Part shown: in pieces, positions 16,485 through 25,897 of the stretch
How the letters are laid out: the number at the start of each line of letters is the position of its first letter
Position numbering within the stretch: the stretch's first letter is position 1
NCBI GenBank assembly: GCA_007116445.1
Contig: SKIM01000024.1
Span: 1 to 39,199 of the forward strand
Origin: Natronohydrobacter sp.
GTDB lineage: Bacteria > Pseudomonadota > Alphaproteobacteria > Rhodobacterales > Rhodobacteraceae
Direction: 5' to 3'
Length of the DNA: 39,199 nt
Position numbers and translations under genes: made by a program
The notes under the pieces: model-generated
Databases searched by the model: none
What the model was told of the DNA's origin: nothing
What the model saw: the letters and a program-made list of their open reading frames with translations, nothing else

Positions 16485-17570
16485 TCAGGCGGCGAACAGC
16501 ATCCGTGCCTCATGTGCCTTGAGCGTCATCCGCGCTGCAGCGAAGGCTCCCTGCGCGGACGATTTGGCCAATTCGGGGAACAAGGCCAGAATTTCGTCAC
16601 GCTGCGCCGCGCCCAACCCGTCAAGCGAATAGGATGCTGGCTGAAAGCTCTCGCTCCACATGCCATCGCCCAGAACGATCTGATGGGAATCGAACATGAT
16701 ATGCACATAGGTGACTGGTGCGAATTCGCGCTCGATACCGGGCTGGCCGACCAGATGGACCGCTGGAACAAGCACTTCGGATTCGCCGAACAACAATTCG
16801 GCACGCGCACCACAGATCAAGACCCGGTGTGACGGTGACACACGCGTGTCGCGCTCGGGCAGATTCACGCCCAAGGCGCCCGCGCGCAGGATCACTGCGC
16901 CGAATTCGGGCTGCGCCTGCACATCTGCTGCATTCAATGCGCGCTGTCCCGTCCACACAAGCGGCACATACCCGTCGTCGCGCGTGAGGATCAGATCGCC
17001 GGGACGGAGATCTTCAACCGGTTTGCGACCAGTTGCCGTATCGATCAGTGTTCCCGCCACAAAGCAGGGGATCTGGACATCCTTGTCGACGCTCAGCTTG
17101 TTGTCGTCAGTGTCTGGGGTCAGGGTAATCTGACCTGCATCGAACGGCGTCGAGAACACGGAGATATTGATGATATCGCCCGAGCGCCATGGATCCGTGA
17201 TATTGAATACATCTGATGGCGACAGCAGGTTGATTGTCTCGCCATTATCGCCGGTGAGCGTGAGCGCGACAGTCTGCCCCTGTTGCGTGAAGGGTTCCCC
17301 CGTGTCGGGATCGATCTTCGTGTAGGTTCCCCAGAATTCATGCACCCCCGATAGCGTGAATGTCTGCCCGTCCAGCTGGGTCGTTGCCCCCAAGGGCACG
17401 ATATTTCCAAAGGCATCTTCCGGCGTCGTGAAGGCCACCCCATTGCGGACTTCGAGAAGCATCGTCACATCGGGGTCGTCGTCAAAAGCAAAAGATGTGC
17501 CAATGGGTGTGTCAGACGTGATTCCATCGCCTCGCGTGAAAATCAGGTCATTCAGAATAACCTCTGGCAT
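16485..17570 (-). CDS. Hint-domain (hedgehog/intein-type autoprocessing) protein
   Basis: This is a 361-aa protein with an N-terminal beta-rich domain of unknown function (1-165, acidic, Thr/Asp-rich) and a C-terminal Hint_2-type domain (167-340). The Hint nucleophile is C169 in IPCFVAGTLI, followed by the block VEDLRPGDLILT. The second block has H248 in SPSHRVL. The last block, VTYVHIMFDSHQIVL (287-301), is characteristic of bacterial Hint_2 proteins. Known Hint domains perform an N-S acyl shift at the Cys and release or re-ligate the N-terminal part. No signal peptide is visible. A weak ribosome site (GGAAGG, 10 nt) precedes the ATG at 17570. Confidence 0.85.
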   Translation of the reverse strand: MPEVILNDLIFTRGDGITSDTPIGTSFAFDDDPDVTMLLEVRNGVAFTTPEDAFGNIVPLGATTQLDGQTFTLSGVHEFWGTYTKIDPDTGEPFTQQGQTVALTLTGDNGETINLLSPSDVFNITDPWRSGDIINISVFSTPFDAGQITLTPDTDDNKLSVDKDVQIPCFVAGTLIDTATGRKPVEDLRPGDLILTRDDGYVPLVWTGQRALNAADVQAQPEFGAVILRAGALGVNLPERDTRVSPSHRVLICGARAELLFGESEVLVPAVHLVGQPGIEREFAPVTYVHIMFDSHQIVLGDGMWSESFQPASYSLDGLGAAQRDEILALFPELAKSSAQGAFAAARMTLKAHEARMLFAA

Positions 17571-17898
17571 TGTCGCAAACCTTCCACATGATGGTCATGC
17601 AAACTGGCCGCCTACCTGAACCGCCAAAAAAGGCGCATCTGGCCAGAGTGCGATCCCATCGTCATATCGCATTCGATCACCTTAGGATTTTATGCCGCTG
17701 GATTCAGGCAAAAACAAGGCGAGGTCTGGATTTACCGTGGTTAACTCGCCACACTGTTATCGTTCCGAAGACAAACCGGCAATTCTCGTCAGATTGCGGA
17801 CAATTTGAAATAAAGTTCTGGAAGGCAAAGCCGTATTCCGCTGATTCACTATCAGCTGATTCGCAGTCCTGTGCAACGCAGCTGCTTATCACGCGCGC
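17571..17898. other. 328-bp intergenic region with no gene; promoter region of the Hint gene
   Basis: I see no credible gene here. The middle of the region is AT-richer than its surroundings. It holds a GTTAAC at 17749-17754 and a weak hairpin, GCTGAT-TCACT-ATCAGC (17840-17856), beyond the stop of the first DUF2189 gene. The hairpin has no T run on the minus strand, so it is at best a poor terminator. The Hint gene promoter should lie here, but I cannot identify convincing -35/-10 boxes. Confidence 0.5.
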
Positions 17899-18684
17899 CT
17901 AGCCGCGCAGCACCATTCGATAAAGGTGCCAACTCGCATGCCCCAGCACTGGAAGCGCGATCAGTAGGCCGAGGAAAGCCGGTAGCATTCCCACAAAAAG
18001 CAAGAGCGCGATGATCATGGCCCAAACCAGCATCGTGACCGGATTGACCATGACAACTTTGACCGATGTGATCATTGCGGTGATGAAGTCGAGTTCCCGA
18101 TCAAGCAGAAGTGGCAAGGACACAACTGTTAGCGCAAACAACACGGCAGCCATCGCGCCACCAATAATGCCCCCGACCAGCAGCATCATCAGGCCCGGCC
18201 CCGTCATCAACATCGCCAGTATCGAGCTTTCAATCGGACGCAGCCCGAAAAACAATGCAAAAATTGTATGGGCAACGAAGACCCAGAACATGAAGGCGAG
18301 CATGATCACCATCGCCATTGATGGTACTTGCCGATCCTTTTGCGCCAACACGCATCCCGCAACCGCCTTCCAGCTCAGCGGGGCACCTTGCTCAAGGCGA
18401 CGGCTGACTTCGTAAAGGCCCGTTGCCGCGAAAGGCGCAAGCAACGGAAATCCCACCGCGACAGGGATAAACCACCAGCTTTGCCCGGCGGCGACGAAGA
18501 CGGCATAAAGCACCAGCCCACCAAGCACATAGACCAGTGAAAAAGCCAGTCCAAAAACCGGAGCACGCTTGAAATCCGCAATCCCCAAGGCAAGCGCTCT
18601 GCGCAGATCCTCAACGGACACCTTGCTTGGCTCCGGCAGGGTCGACGCCGCAGGTTGTGGTGGCATCGTGGTTTGATCGCTCAT
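17899..18684 (-). CDS. DUF2189 integral membrane protein (copy 1)
   Basis: This is a 261-aa polytopic membrane protein of DUF2189, with about six hydrophobic segments and a cytoplasmic N-terminal tail rich in Pro, Thr and Gln. Family landmarks are DLRRALALGIADFKRAP near the N-terminus, LAPFAATGLYEVSRRLEQG in the middle, and LPVLGHASWHLYR at the C-terminus. The start ATG at 18684 has GGAGG 8 nt upstream. It is paralogous along its whole length to the neighbouring gene at 18783-19556. Function is unknown. Confidence 0.85.
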   Translation of the reverse strand: MSDQTTMPPQPAASTLPEPSKVSVEDLRRALALGIADFKRAPVFGLAFSLVYVLGGLVLYAVFVAAGQSWWFIPVAVGFPLLAPFAATGLYEVSRRLEQGAPLSWKAVAGCVLAQKDRQVPSMAMVIMLAFMFWVFVAHTIFALFFGLRPIESSILAMLMTGPGLMMLLVGGIIGGAMAAVLFALTVVSLPLLLDRELDFITAMITSVKVVMVNPVTMLVWAMIIALLLFVGMLPAFLGLLIALPVLGHASWHLYRMVLRG

Positions 18685-18782
18685 GGTTGGCCTCCGGTTC
18701 TGGATGACCAACGATAAGGGTGCGACGAGTTGTCGCGCAAGCAAATTCGCGCGCGGACATCAAAACCGCGCGCGTCCCTGAC

Positions 18783-19556
18783 TCAGCCTGGCATTGCGCG
18801 CCGGTAAAGATGCCAGGTCGTATGGCCCAGAACTGGCAAGACGACAAACAGCCCAAGAAAAGCCGGGATCATCGCAGCGACGAGCAGGCCCGCAATCACC
18901 GCAGCCCAGACCAACATGACCTCGGGATTGTCCCGCACCACCTGCACGCTGGTGATCATGGCAGTGACGAAATCCACTTCGCGATCAAGCAGCATCGGCA
19001 GGCTGATCACCGTAATTGAATACAGCACGAGTGCCACGATCGCCCCGACCAGCGTTCCGATCAGCAGCATACTGATCCCAGCAGGGCTAACCAGAAGACC
19101 AAGACTGTCAAACCCTACCCCGCTGCGCGCCATGAAAATGGCGAAAATACCGCGGGCGAGAATGATCCAGAAACCGAAGATCAACAAGACGCCGATCGCC
19201 ACGAGGGCGAGTTGGCCATCCCCCCGGCCCTGCAAGGCGCCAAGGATCTTGCTCCATTCCAGAGCTTCCCCAGCCTCACGCCGGCGGCTGACTTCATAAA
19301 GTCCGATTGCAGCAAAAGGCGCAAAAAGTGGAAACCCGGCCGCAATGGGGATGAACCAGACCGGCTGCCCGGCGGCACCCAGACCGAACCACAACCCAAG
19401 CCCACCAAGGACATAGACAAGCGCGAAGAACAAACCGAAGGCGGGCGCGGCCTTGAAATCCTCCAACCCCGCGCGCAAGGCCACTTTCAGGTCATCCCTT
19501 TCCAGCTTATGCGCAGGAAGGGTTCCGGACGAAGATACAGCTGACATATCTGACAT
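18783..19556 (-). CDS. DUF2189 integral membrane protein (copy 2)
   Basis: This is a 257-aa paralogue of the next gene downstream, in the same orientation, with a 98-bp gap. The same landmarks are present: DLKVALRAGLEDFKAAP, LFAPFAAIGLYEVSRRR, LLDREVDFVTAMITSVQVV and LPVLGHTTWHLYRR. GAGGAG precedes the ATG at 19556; an internal ATG three codons later is also usable. The two proteins may form a heteromer, but this is only suggested by tandem conservation. Confidence 0.85.
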   Translation of the reverse strand: MSDMSAVSSSGTLPAHKLERDDLKVALRAGLEDFKAAPAFGLFFALVYVLGGLGLWFGLGAAGQPVWFIPIAAGFPLFAPFAAIGLYEVSRRREAGEALEWSKILGALQGRGDGQLALVAIGVLLIFGFWIILARGIFAIFMARSGVGFDSLGLLVSPAGISMLLIGTLVGAIVALVLYSITVISLPMLLDREVDFVTAMITSVQVVRDNPEVMLVWAAVIAGLLVAAMIPAFLGLFVVLPVLGHTTWHLYRRAMPG

Positions 19557-19656
19557 TAGGCAATCTCCTCCTCATGGACTGATTGCCATAAACTCTACTC
19601 CGCCGCGACTATATCTCAAGACATTTTGGCGTGACGTGCCCTTTAGAGCCCGCAGA

Positions 19657-20784
19657 TCAATCCCCTGCCGCAGCCTCGGCGCGGGATTTCCCGGCAACGT
19701 CCATCGCCAAAGTCGCGGCCATCAGCCCGTCCAATGCACCGTCCAGCACACCCTGAGTGTCCGAAGTCTCGAAATTGGTGCGCAAATCCTTGACCATCTG
19801 ATAAGGGTGCAGAACATAGGATCGGATCTGATTGCCCCAGCCCGCATCGCCCTTGGCATCATGTGCGGCCTCGATGGCTTCGGTGCGCTTGCGCAATTCC
19901 ATCTCATAAAGCCGTGATTTCAAGGCATTCATCGCGATTTCACGGTTCTGATGCTGTGATTTCTGGCTCGACGTGGTGACAATCCCGGTCGGGATATGCG
20001 TGATCCGCACGGCCGAGTCAGTGGTGTTGACATGCTGCCCGCCGGCGCCGGACGATCGATATGTGTCGATGCGGATATCGGACGGGTTGATTTCAATCTC
20101 GATATTCTCATCCACAACAGGATACACCCAAACCGAGCTGAACGATGTGTGCCTGCGCGCCGAGCTGTCATAAGGCGATATCCGCACCAACCGATGCACG
20201 CCCGATTCCGATTTGAGCCAGCCATAAGCGTTATGCCCGCTGATCTTGTAGGCAACCGAGCGAATGCCCGCTTCCTCGCCCGGGCTCTCGGACATCAACT
20301 CGACGGTATAGCCGCGCTTTTCGGCCCAGCGGACATACATCCGCGCCAGCATCGATGCCCAGTCGCAGCTTTCCGTGCCACCCGCACCAGCATTGATCTC
20401 AAGGAAGGTGTCATTGCTGTCCGCCTCGCCATTCAGCAGGGCCTCCAGTTCCTTTTCGGCGGCCAGTTTCGCAAGTCGCGCGATCTCGGCCTCGGCCTCG
20501 GCGACCACTTCTGCTTCGCCCTCCGCCTCGCCCAGCTCGATCATGCCAATCTGGTCTTCCAGCTCCTGCGACAGGCTGCGATAGGTCTCAAGCGCGTCCG
20601 AGAGCAGACGGCGATCACGCATCAACGCCTGAGCACGCGCCGGATCGTTCCACAGGTCCGGATTTTCCGACATGGCATCGAATTCTTCCAGCCGGTGCGG
20701 AGCCGTCTCGATCTCCATGCGCTGCCCCAATAGGACCAGCGATTTTCGAATGGCATCAATCTGGCTTTGCGTTTCAGCGCGCAT
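19657..20784 (-). CDS. prfB: Peptide chain release factor 2
   Basis: RF2 recognises UAA and UGA stop codons and triggers peptide release. It has 375 aa. The catalytic GGQ lies in SGAGGQHVN. The stop-codon-reading tripeptide, SPF in E. coli, reads SPY here (20170-20178). The gene is one uninterrupted frame: the E. coli-type autoregulatory +1 frameshift (a UGA around codon 26) is absent. The start is the ATG at 20784 (MRAETQSQIDAIRKS). It lies 81 bp downstream of PBP1A in the same direction; the amidase-PBP1A-RF2 order recurs in alphaproteobacteria. Confidence 0.95.
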   Translation of the reverse strand: MRAETQSQIDAIRKSLVLLGQRMEIETAPHRLEEFDAMSENPDLWNDPARAQALMRDRRLLSDALETYRSLSQELEDQIGMIELGEAEGEAEVVAEAEAEIARLAKLAAEKELEALLNGEADSNDTFLEINAGAGGTESCDWASMLARMYVRWAEKRGYTVELMSESPGEEAGIRSVAYKISGHNAYGWLKSESGVHRLVRISPYDSSARRHTSFSSVWVYPVVDENIEIEINPSDIRIDTYRSSGAGGQHVNTTDSAVRITHIPTGIVTTSSQKSQHQNREIAMNALKSRLYEMELRKRTEAIEAAHDAKGDAGWGNQIRSYVLHPYQMVKDLRTNFETSDTQGVLDGALDGLMAATLAMDVAGKSRAEAAAGD

Positions 20785-20865
20785 ATTGTCTGACTCTTGG
20801 CTGAGGCTTCGGATCGCCGCGTGCATAGCCCGACAGATCGCGCGGGGCAAGCCGCTGCGCCCGGA

Positions 20866-23391
20866 TCAATACAAACCACCCGATGAAATCGTCCCGACAC
20901 TGGCAGGCGCACGCGGCAGTGTTCCGCGCCCCGCATCAGGACGGCTCAGCTCCTGATAGGTTTCTCCAGGCGTGAACATCGGCAATTCCGAGCCCAGCAT
21001 GGCGCCACCATCGATCACTGCGGCAAGGCCGAATACAGGCTCTACGCCTTCGCGGAAGAATTCCGACACTACATTCGGCCCAGTGGCATTATCGGGAAGG
21101 CGTGCGCCGGTGTTGCGGTCGATCTTGATGAAATACCCCCCCTCGGGCACTGCAAACCGCCCGCCGCCATATTTCTTCACAGCCTCGCGCATGAATTCAT
21201 TGAAAACCGGTCCGCACATGCTGCCCCCTGACGCACCGCGGCCTAGGGGGCGGGGCTGGTCGTAACCGATATAGCAGCCTGCGACGATGTTCGAGGTATA
21301 GCCCACGAACCATACATCCCGCGCCTCATTGGTGGTTCCGGTCTTGCCTGCGGCCGGCACCGGCAGATTGACGGTGCGCGCGGCCGTCCCGCTATCCACC
21401 GCGCCCTGCATCATCGAGGTCAGCTGATACGCTGTGACCGCATCCATCACGCGCGCGCGGCGATGCGTGATCCATGGCACGCGCCCGGCCGGAAGCGCAC
21501 GTTGATCGCAATCAACACAATTGCGCTGGTCGTGGCGGTAGATCGTTTCGCCCCATCGGTTCTGGACCCTGTCAACAAGCGTGGGCTCTACCCTTTCGCC
21601 ACCATTGGCGAACATCGCATAGGCCGCGACCATCCGGAACAGCGTGGTTTCCTGCGATCCCAGCGAGGCCGCAAGATTTTGCTGCGCACGGTCATAAACA
21701 CCGAAACGCTCGGCATATCCGCCGACGATGTCCATGCCGACTTCTTGTGCCAGCCGCACTGTCATCAGGTTGCGCGACATTTCCAGCCCCCGCCGGATCG
21801 GGGTCGGACCGTAAAACTGGTTCGAGGCATTGGTTGGTCGCCACACCCCCTGTGGGGTCGCAACTTCAATCGGGCCATCGACGATGATCGTCGCCGGCGT
21901 AAATCCGCGGTCAAGCGCTGCAGCATAGACAAAGGGCTTGAAGGCCGAACCTGGCTGACGCTGCGCTTGCGTGGCGCGATTGAACACTGAATGCTGATAG
22001 GAAAAACCGCCCTGCATCGCAATCACGCGACCAGTATTGACATCCATCGCCATGAACCCGCCCTGGACATTCGGGATCTGGCGCAGTGACCAGCGGATAT
22101 GGCTTCCATCGCTGTCCGAGGTCACGCGACGCACATAGACGACATCTCCGACATTCAGATTATCTGCCAGCGAGCCGCGCGCCCAGCTGATATCCGAACG
22201 TTCGACGATATGCGGCGCATGATAGTCGGGACGGACCCCCTCGATCCCCAAACGGGCCTGATTGGCGTTGACCTCCATCACCACGGCTGGATACCAGCGA
22301 TTGCCGAGCGTCACGTCGCGCGCCAGTTCCATCCGCGCAAGAGCGGCGCGCCAGGCGTCGTCTTCGTCCAGAAGTTCAGGGGCGATCACTTCGCCCGTGG
22401 TGCGCAACCGCCCCAGCCCGCGGTCATATTGTTCAAGCGCGCGCTGCAGTGCATGGGCCGCATGCACCTGCATTTCAGGATCAATCGTGGCACGGATCGA
22501 AAGCCCCCCGGCGAAGAATTCATCCTCGCCGAATGTCCCTGACAACTGTCTGCGCACTTCATCAGTGAAATAATCGCGTGGCGGCAAGCTCGCCCGCGGA
22601 TTGGGAAAATCCCCTGACTGCACGGTCAGCAGCGGTTGTGCACGCGCCGCATCATGCTCGGCCCGGCTGATAAAGCCGTTGCGCAGCATTTCCCCCAGCA
22701 CATAATTGCGCCGTGCCACAACGCGATCACGGTTGCGCACGGGATGAAAGGTTGACGGCGCTTGCGGCAGCGCAGCGAGAAACGCGGTTTCGTGCAGCTC
22801 CAACTCATCCAACGTCGTGTTGAAATAGGTCTGCGCAGCCGCGGTGACACCATAGGAATTCTGGCCGAGGAAAATCTCGTTCAGATAGAGTTCCAGGATC
22901 TGATCCTTGCTCAGCGTCTGCTCGACCCTGCTCGCGAGGATCAACTCCTTGATCTTGCGCTCGCCCGTGCGGTCCCCGGAAAGAAGGAAATTTTTCATCA
23001 CCTGCTGCGTGATGGTCGACGCCCCGCGCAGGTTCTCCCCACGCGAAACCAGCGCCTCATAGGCGGCCACGGCGATCGCGCGACTGTCAAAACCGGTATG
23101 GACATAAAAGTTGCGGTCTTCTGCAGCGATGAACGCATTCCTCACCTGCTCGGGAATGTCGTCGATCGGCGTGAACAAGCGCCGCTCTATGGCGAATTCA
23201 TCAATCAGACGCCCTTCGCCAGAGTAAATCCGGCTGATCGTGGGAGGGGCATAGCTCGCCAGTTGCTCATGGCTGGGCAGATCCTGACTGTAGAACCAGA
23301 AAACGCCGCCTATGGCCACGGCAAGAAATACAGTCCCCGTGATGGCGAAGCTGAATACGCCGCCGAAAAATGATAGAATCGCTCGCAGCAC
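20866..23391 (-). CDS. mrcA: Penicillin-binding protein 1A, bifunctional class A PBP
   Basis: This enzyme polymerises and crosslinks peptidoglycan at the inner membrane. It has 841 aa from a GTG start at 23391 (VLRAILSFFGG), supported by GGGAG 6-7 nt upstream; the in-frame extension to 23490 has no such support. A single N-terminal membrane helix is followed by a GT51 glycosyltransferase with catalytic E91 in AAEDRNFYVH and the GASTITQQ motif. An OB-like insert leads to the transpeptidase, with catalytic S482 in PGSAFKP, SRN at 539-541 and KTGTT at 683-687. It follows the amidase gene by 123 bp. Confidence 0.95.
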   Translation of the reverse strand: MLRAILSFFGGVFSFAITGTVFLAVAIGGVFWFYSQDLPSHEQLASYAPPTISRIYSGEGRLIDEFAIERRLFTPIDDIPEQVRNAFIAAEDRNFYVHTGFDSRAIAVAAYEALVSRGENLRGASTITQQVMKNFLLSGDRTGERKIKELILASRVEQTLSKDQILELYLNEIFLGQNSYGVTAAAQTYFNTTLDELELHETAFLAALPQAPSTFHPVRNRDRVVARRNYVLGEMLRNGFISRAEHDAARAQPLLTVQSGDFPNPRASLPPRDYFTDEVRRQLSGTFGEDEFFAGGLSIRATIDPEMQVHAAHALQRALEQYDRGLGRLRTTGEVIAPELLDEDDAWRAALARMELARDVTLGNRWYPAVVMEVNANQARLGIEGVRPDYHAPHIVERSDISWARGSLADNLNVGDVVYVRRVTSDSDGSHIRWSLRQIPNVQGGFMAMDVNTGRVIAMQGGFSYQHSVFNRATQAQRQPGSAFKPFVYAAALDRGFTPATIIVDGPIEVATPQGVWRPTNASNQFYGPTPIRRGLEMSRNLMTVRLAQEVGMDIVGGYAERFGVYDRAQQNLAASLGSQETTLFRMVAAYAMFANGGERVEPTLVDRVQNRWGETIYRHDQRNCVDCDQRALPAGRVPWITHRRARVMDAVTAYQLTSMMQGAVDSGTAARTVNLPVPAAGKTGTTNEARDVWFVGYTSNIVAGCYIGYDQPRPLGRGASGGSMCGPVFNEFMREAVKKYGGGRFAVPEGGYFIKIDRNTGARLPDNATGPNVVSEFFREGVEPVFGLAAVIDGGAMLGSELPMFTPGETYQELSRPDAGRGTLPRAPASVGTISSGGLY

Positions 23392-23514
23392 TGGCCACTC
23401 CCATCTCAGGCGCCCTGTATAGTCCGTAACGCACCGGAGGTCAAAAAAGCCCTGCAAAGCCATCACTGTTACGTGACGTTTGCACCGCAAGCCGTGTAAG
23501 ACGATATCGGCTGA

Positions 23515-24774
23515 TCAGCGGCGGCGCAAGGCGTTGTCATGCATATCCTGCGCGTGCCAGGCTTCCAGCGCGTCAGCAAGAGCCTCGGCCATACGCTTGC
23601 CCCATTCGGGATCGCGCAAATTGGCGAGATCGCGCGGACTGGACATGAAGCCCAGCTCGATCAGGACAGACGGCATGTCGACCGCACGCAGAACGGTAAA
23701 CGCACCGGACTGGATCGGGCGCCGATGCAGACGCAGACCGGACGCCTGAACCCCGTCGACCAGCGCTTCCGCAAGGACACGGGCACGCGGCGCAGTATCC
23801 TGCCAGGCGACCGACATCAGCACCCGCGCGATCTCGTCGGTGTTGCGCGTCAAATCGACCCCGCTGAGCATATCCGCGCGATCGTGACGTTCGGCCAGAT
23901 ACGCGGCAGACGCGTCGCTGGCTTCATCTCCGAGCAGATAAAAGACAGCCCCTGATGCCAGGCCTTCAGGCAGCGCATCAGCATGGATGGACAGAAAAAC
24001 ATCCGCAGAGGCGGCGCGCGCGGCGCGCACACGCCCGTCCAGCGAGACAAATACATCGGCGTCGCGCGTCATGGCCACGTCGAAAGTTCCGCGCCGCAAC
24101 AGCACCTCACGCAGCTGTCGCGAAAAGCGCAGCACGATATCGGCTTCGCGCACCCCGTCGCGTTCGGCACCGGGGTCACGCCCTCCATGTCCCGGATCGA
24201 GCATCACCACCGGCCTGCGTGGGGCCAGTGGGAGAGCCCGCCTCTCAGTGGGGCTGTCAGGGCGCAAGAAGCCCGCACTGCTGCGGGCAATCAGACTGTT
24301 TTCGCTCTGCGCGAATTGCTCGAATTCATCCAGTTTGGCAGTCCGCAGTGCCAAACTGATGCGGGCGGCCCCGCGCTCTGTGTCCACCGTCTGCTCTGAC
24401 GTCTCAAGGATCAGAGGCTGTGCAAGATCCATTACCAGCCGCGCCCAGCCATCGGGCAGGATTCCATGGCGCACGGCCTTCACTGCCGGCAGATCCTGCA
24501 GTCGCGCGACCCTGCCTGCATCCCCCCAGACCACGGTGTTGAGGTCAAGCACCAGACGCGGCGGCGATGACAGAACGCGCAACCGGTAGGGAACCGGCTG
24601 GCTCAGTGAGAGCTCGATCGAGACGCGGGCGTCCCGCGACTGCCCGGCGATATCGGTCAGCCGCGCCTGGACCCCGAAACCGCCCTGTGCCGATGCCATA
24701 CCGGACAACGCCACAAGCCCAAGGACAGCCAGCACCCCTTGCCGCAACCATCGTATCATTGCACGCCTGAGCAC
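23515..24774 (-). CDS. N-acetylmuramoyl-L-alanine amidase (AmiC-like, AMIN + Amidase_3)
   Basis: This is a periplasmic zinc amidase that cleaves the lactyl-amide bond between MurNAc and L-Ala, needed to separate daughter cells. It has a signal peptide (VLAVLGLVALSGMASAQ), an AMIN-type domain in the first third, and a C-terminal Amidase_3 domain. Zinc ligands are His in LDPGHGGRDPG, Glu in READIVLRF and His in FLSIHADA. The catalytic Glu is in SVLIELGFMS. The start is GTG at 24774 (GAGG 6 nt upstream) or ATG at 24759; both leave the signal peptide intact. No obvious regulatory helix was seen in the amidase domain, but I cannot judge this firmly. Confidence 0.92.
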   Translation of the reverse strand: MLRRAMIRWLRQGVLAVLGLVALSGMASAQGGFGVQARLTDIAGQSRDARVSIELSLSQPVPYRLRVLSSPPRLVLDLNTVVWGDAGRVARLQDLPAVKAVRHGILPDGWARLVMDLAQPLILETSEQTVDTERGAARISLALRTAKLDEFEQFAQSENSLIARSSAGFLRPDSPTERRALPLAPRRPVVMLDPGHGGRDPGAERDGVREADIVLRFSRQLREVLLRRGTFDVAMTRDADVFVSLDGRVRAARAASADVFLSIHADALPEGLASGAVFYLLGDEASDASAAYLAERHDRADMLSGVDLTRNTDEIARVLMSVAWQDTAPRARVLAEALVDGVQASGLRLHRRPIQSGAFTVLRAVDMPSVLIELGFMSSPRDLANLRDPEWGKRMAEALADALEAWHAQDMHDNALRRR

Positions 24775-25009
24775 ATCCTGCCTCTATCGTTTATCCTGCC
24801 GGCTGCAGACTATCCCGGACGGCGCTGACAGAAAACTGCAATCATTGCCTGCGCAGCGGCAAAAAACGTTCACGATGTCGAAAGCGACACTCTGCCTCTA
24901 TCGAGAGACTTGATTCCCGGCGCTCTGCGCGATTTAAGACGGGGCGAGAAAGACACGCCGCACGGATCGCATCTGCCCGGTGGCGCAATCAGAACACAGG
25001 AGCTGCACC

Positions 25010-25870
25010 ATGTCCCTTCCGCTGTCCGATTCCGCCCTTGTTGGCACATGCCTCGCGGCATCTGCGCTGGGTCTTCTGGTTCTGACCTCATCGGGGGGCA
25101 GCAGCAATCCGCCGCCCACTCAGACTGCGAGCAGTGCCACGCAGGCAGAACCCGCAAGCAGTAGTGATGCGCTTGCGCAACTCGGCGCGACGCCGGTGGG
25201 CGAAATGGTGAGCGTCGATGCGGAATTCGGGGAACAGGTGCGCAGCTACCTGTTGCAGAACCCCGAAGTCATTTTCGAGGCCGTGGCCGCGTTTGAATCG
25301 CGCAACGCTGAAATGCAGGCCGATATGGATCGCGCTGTGTTGGCCGCCAACGAAGATGCGCTGTTCCATGACACTAATTCCTGGGTCGGCGGCAATCCCG
25401 ACGGGGATGTGTCGCTGGTGGCGTTCATCGATTACCGTTGCGGTTTTTGCAAACGCGCGCATGACGAATTGGAAGCCTTGCTGGAAACTGACGACAATCT
25501 GCGGCTTATCGTGAAGGAATTCCCCATCCTTGGACCTGAGTCAGAGATGTCATCACGCTTTGCAATCGCGGCCCTGGCGCTGGGTGGGGACGACGTCTAT
25601 GCGTCTGTCCACGATCAACTGATGCGCCATGATGGCGACATCACCCCGGATTTCCTCGAAGATCTGGCCAGCGACGTCGGGCTCGAAGCCGAGACTGTCT
25701 TTGCGGAGATGAGCAGTCAGCATGTCAGCGACGTGATCGCAGCAAATTATGCGCTGGCGCAGCGCCTGCAGATCAGCGGCACCCCGACATTCGTGCTCGA
25801 AGATGAGATGATTCGTGGCTATGTCGATGCGGATGTGCTGCGCGAGATGATCATGGCACAGCGCGACTGA
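25010..25870 (+). CDS. DsbA-family thiol-disulfide oxidoreductase, membrane anchored
   Basis: This is a periplasmic thioredoxin-fold protein, 286 aa. A hydrophobic anchor (about 9-27, no clear cleavage site) is followed by a low-complexity Ser/Pro/Thr/Gln linker (28-55). A helical extension (65-115) precedes the thioredoxin fold. The active site is C144-G-F-C147, and the cis-proline lies in ISGTPTFVL. The CGFC motif and N-terminal extension resemble the Com1/ScsC/DsbA-like oxidoreductases, some of which oligomerise through such extensions. The start ATG at 25010 has AGGAG 7 nt upstream. It is divergent from the amidase, with a 235-bp gap. Confidence 0.88.
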   Translation: MSLPLSDSALVGTCLAASALGLLVLTSSGGSSNPPPTQTASSATQAEPASSSDALAQLGATPVGEMVSVDAEFGEQVRSYLLQNPEVIFEAVAAFESRNAEMQADMDRAVLAANEDALFHDTNSWVGGNPDGDVSLVAFIDYRCGFCKRAHDELEALLETDDNLRLIVKEFPILGPESEMSSRFAIAALALGGDDVYASVHDQLMRHDGDITPDFLEDLASDVGLEAETVFAEMSSQHVSDVIAANYALAQRLQISGTPTFVLEDEMIRGYVDADVLREMIMAQRD

Positions 25871-25897
25871 TCAGGCTGCACTCTGACAATAAGCATG

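Noticed and set aside
17704..17892. Small gene in the intergenic region before the Hint gene
   Set aside because: A 62-codon frame exists but has no ribosome site and shows no composition typical of the neighbouring genes.
20700..20784. Programmed frameshift in prfB
   Set aside because: The reading frame from the ATG at 20784 is continuous and no in-frame UGA with a preceding CUU or Shine-Dalgarno-like stretch is seen at the start of the gene.
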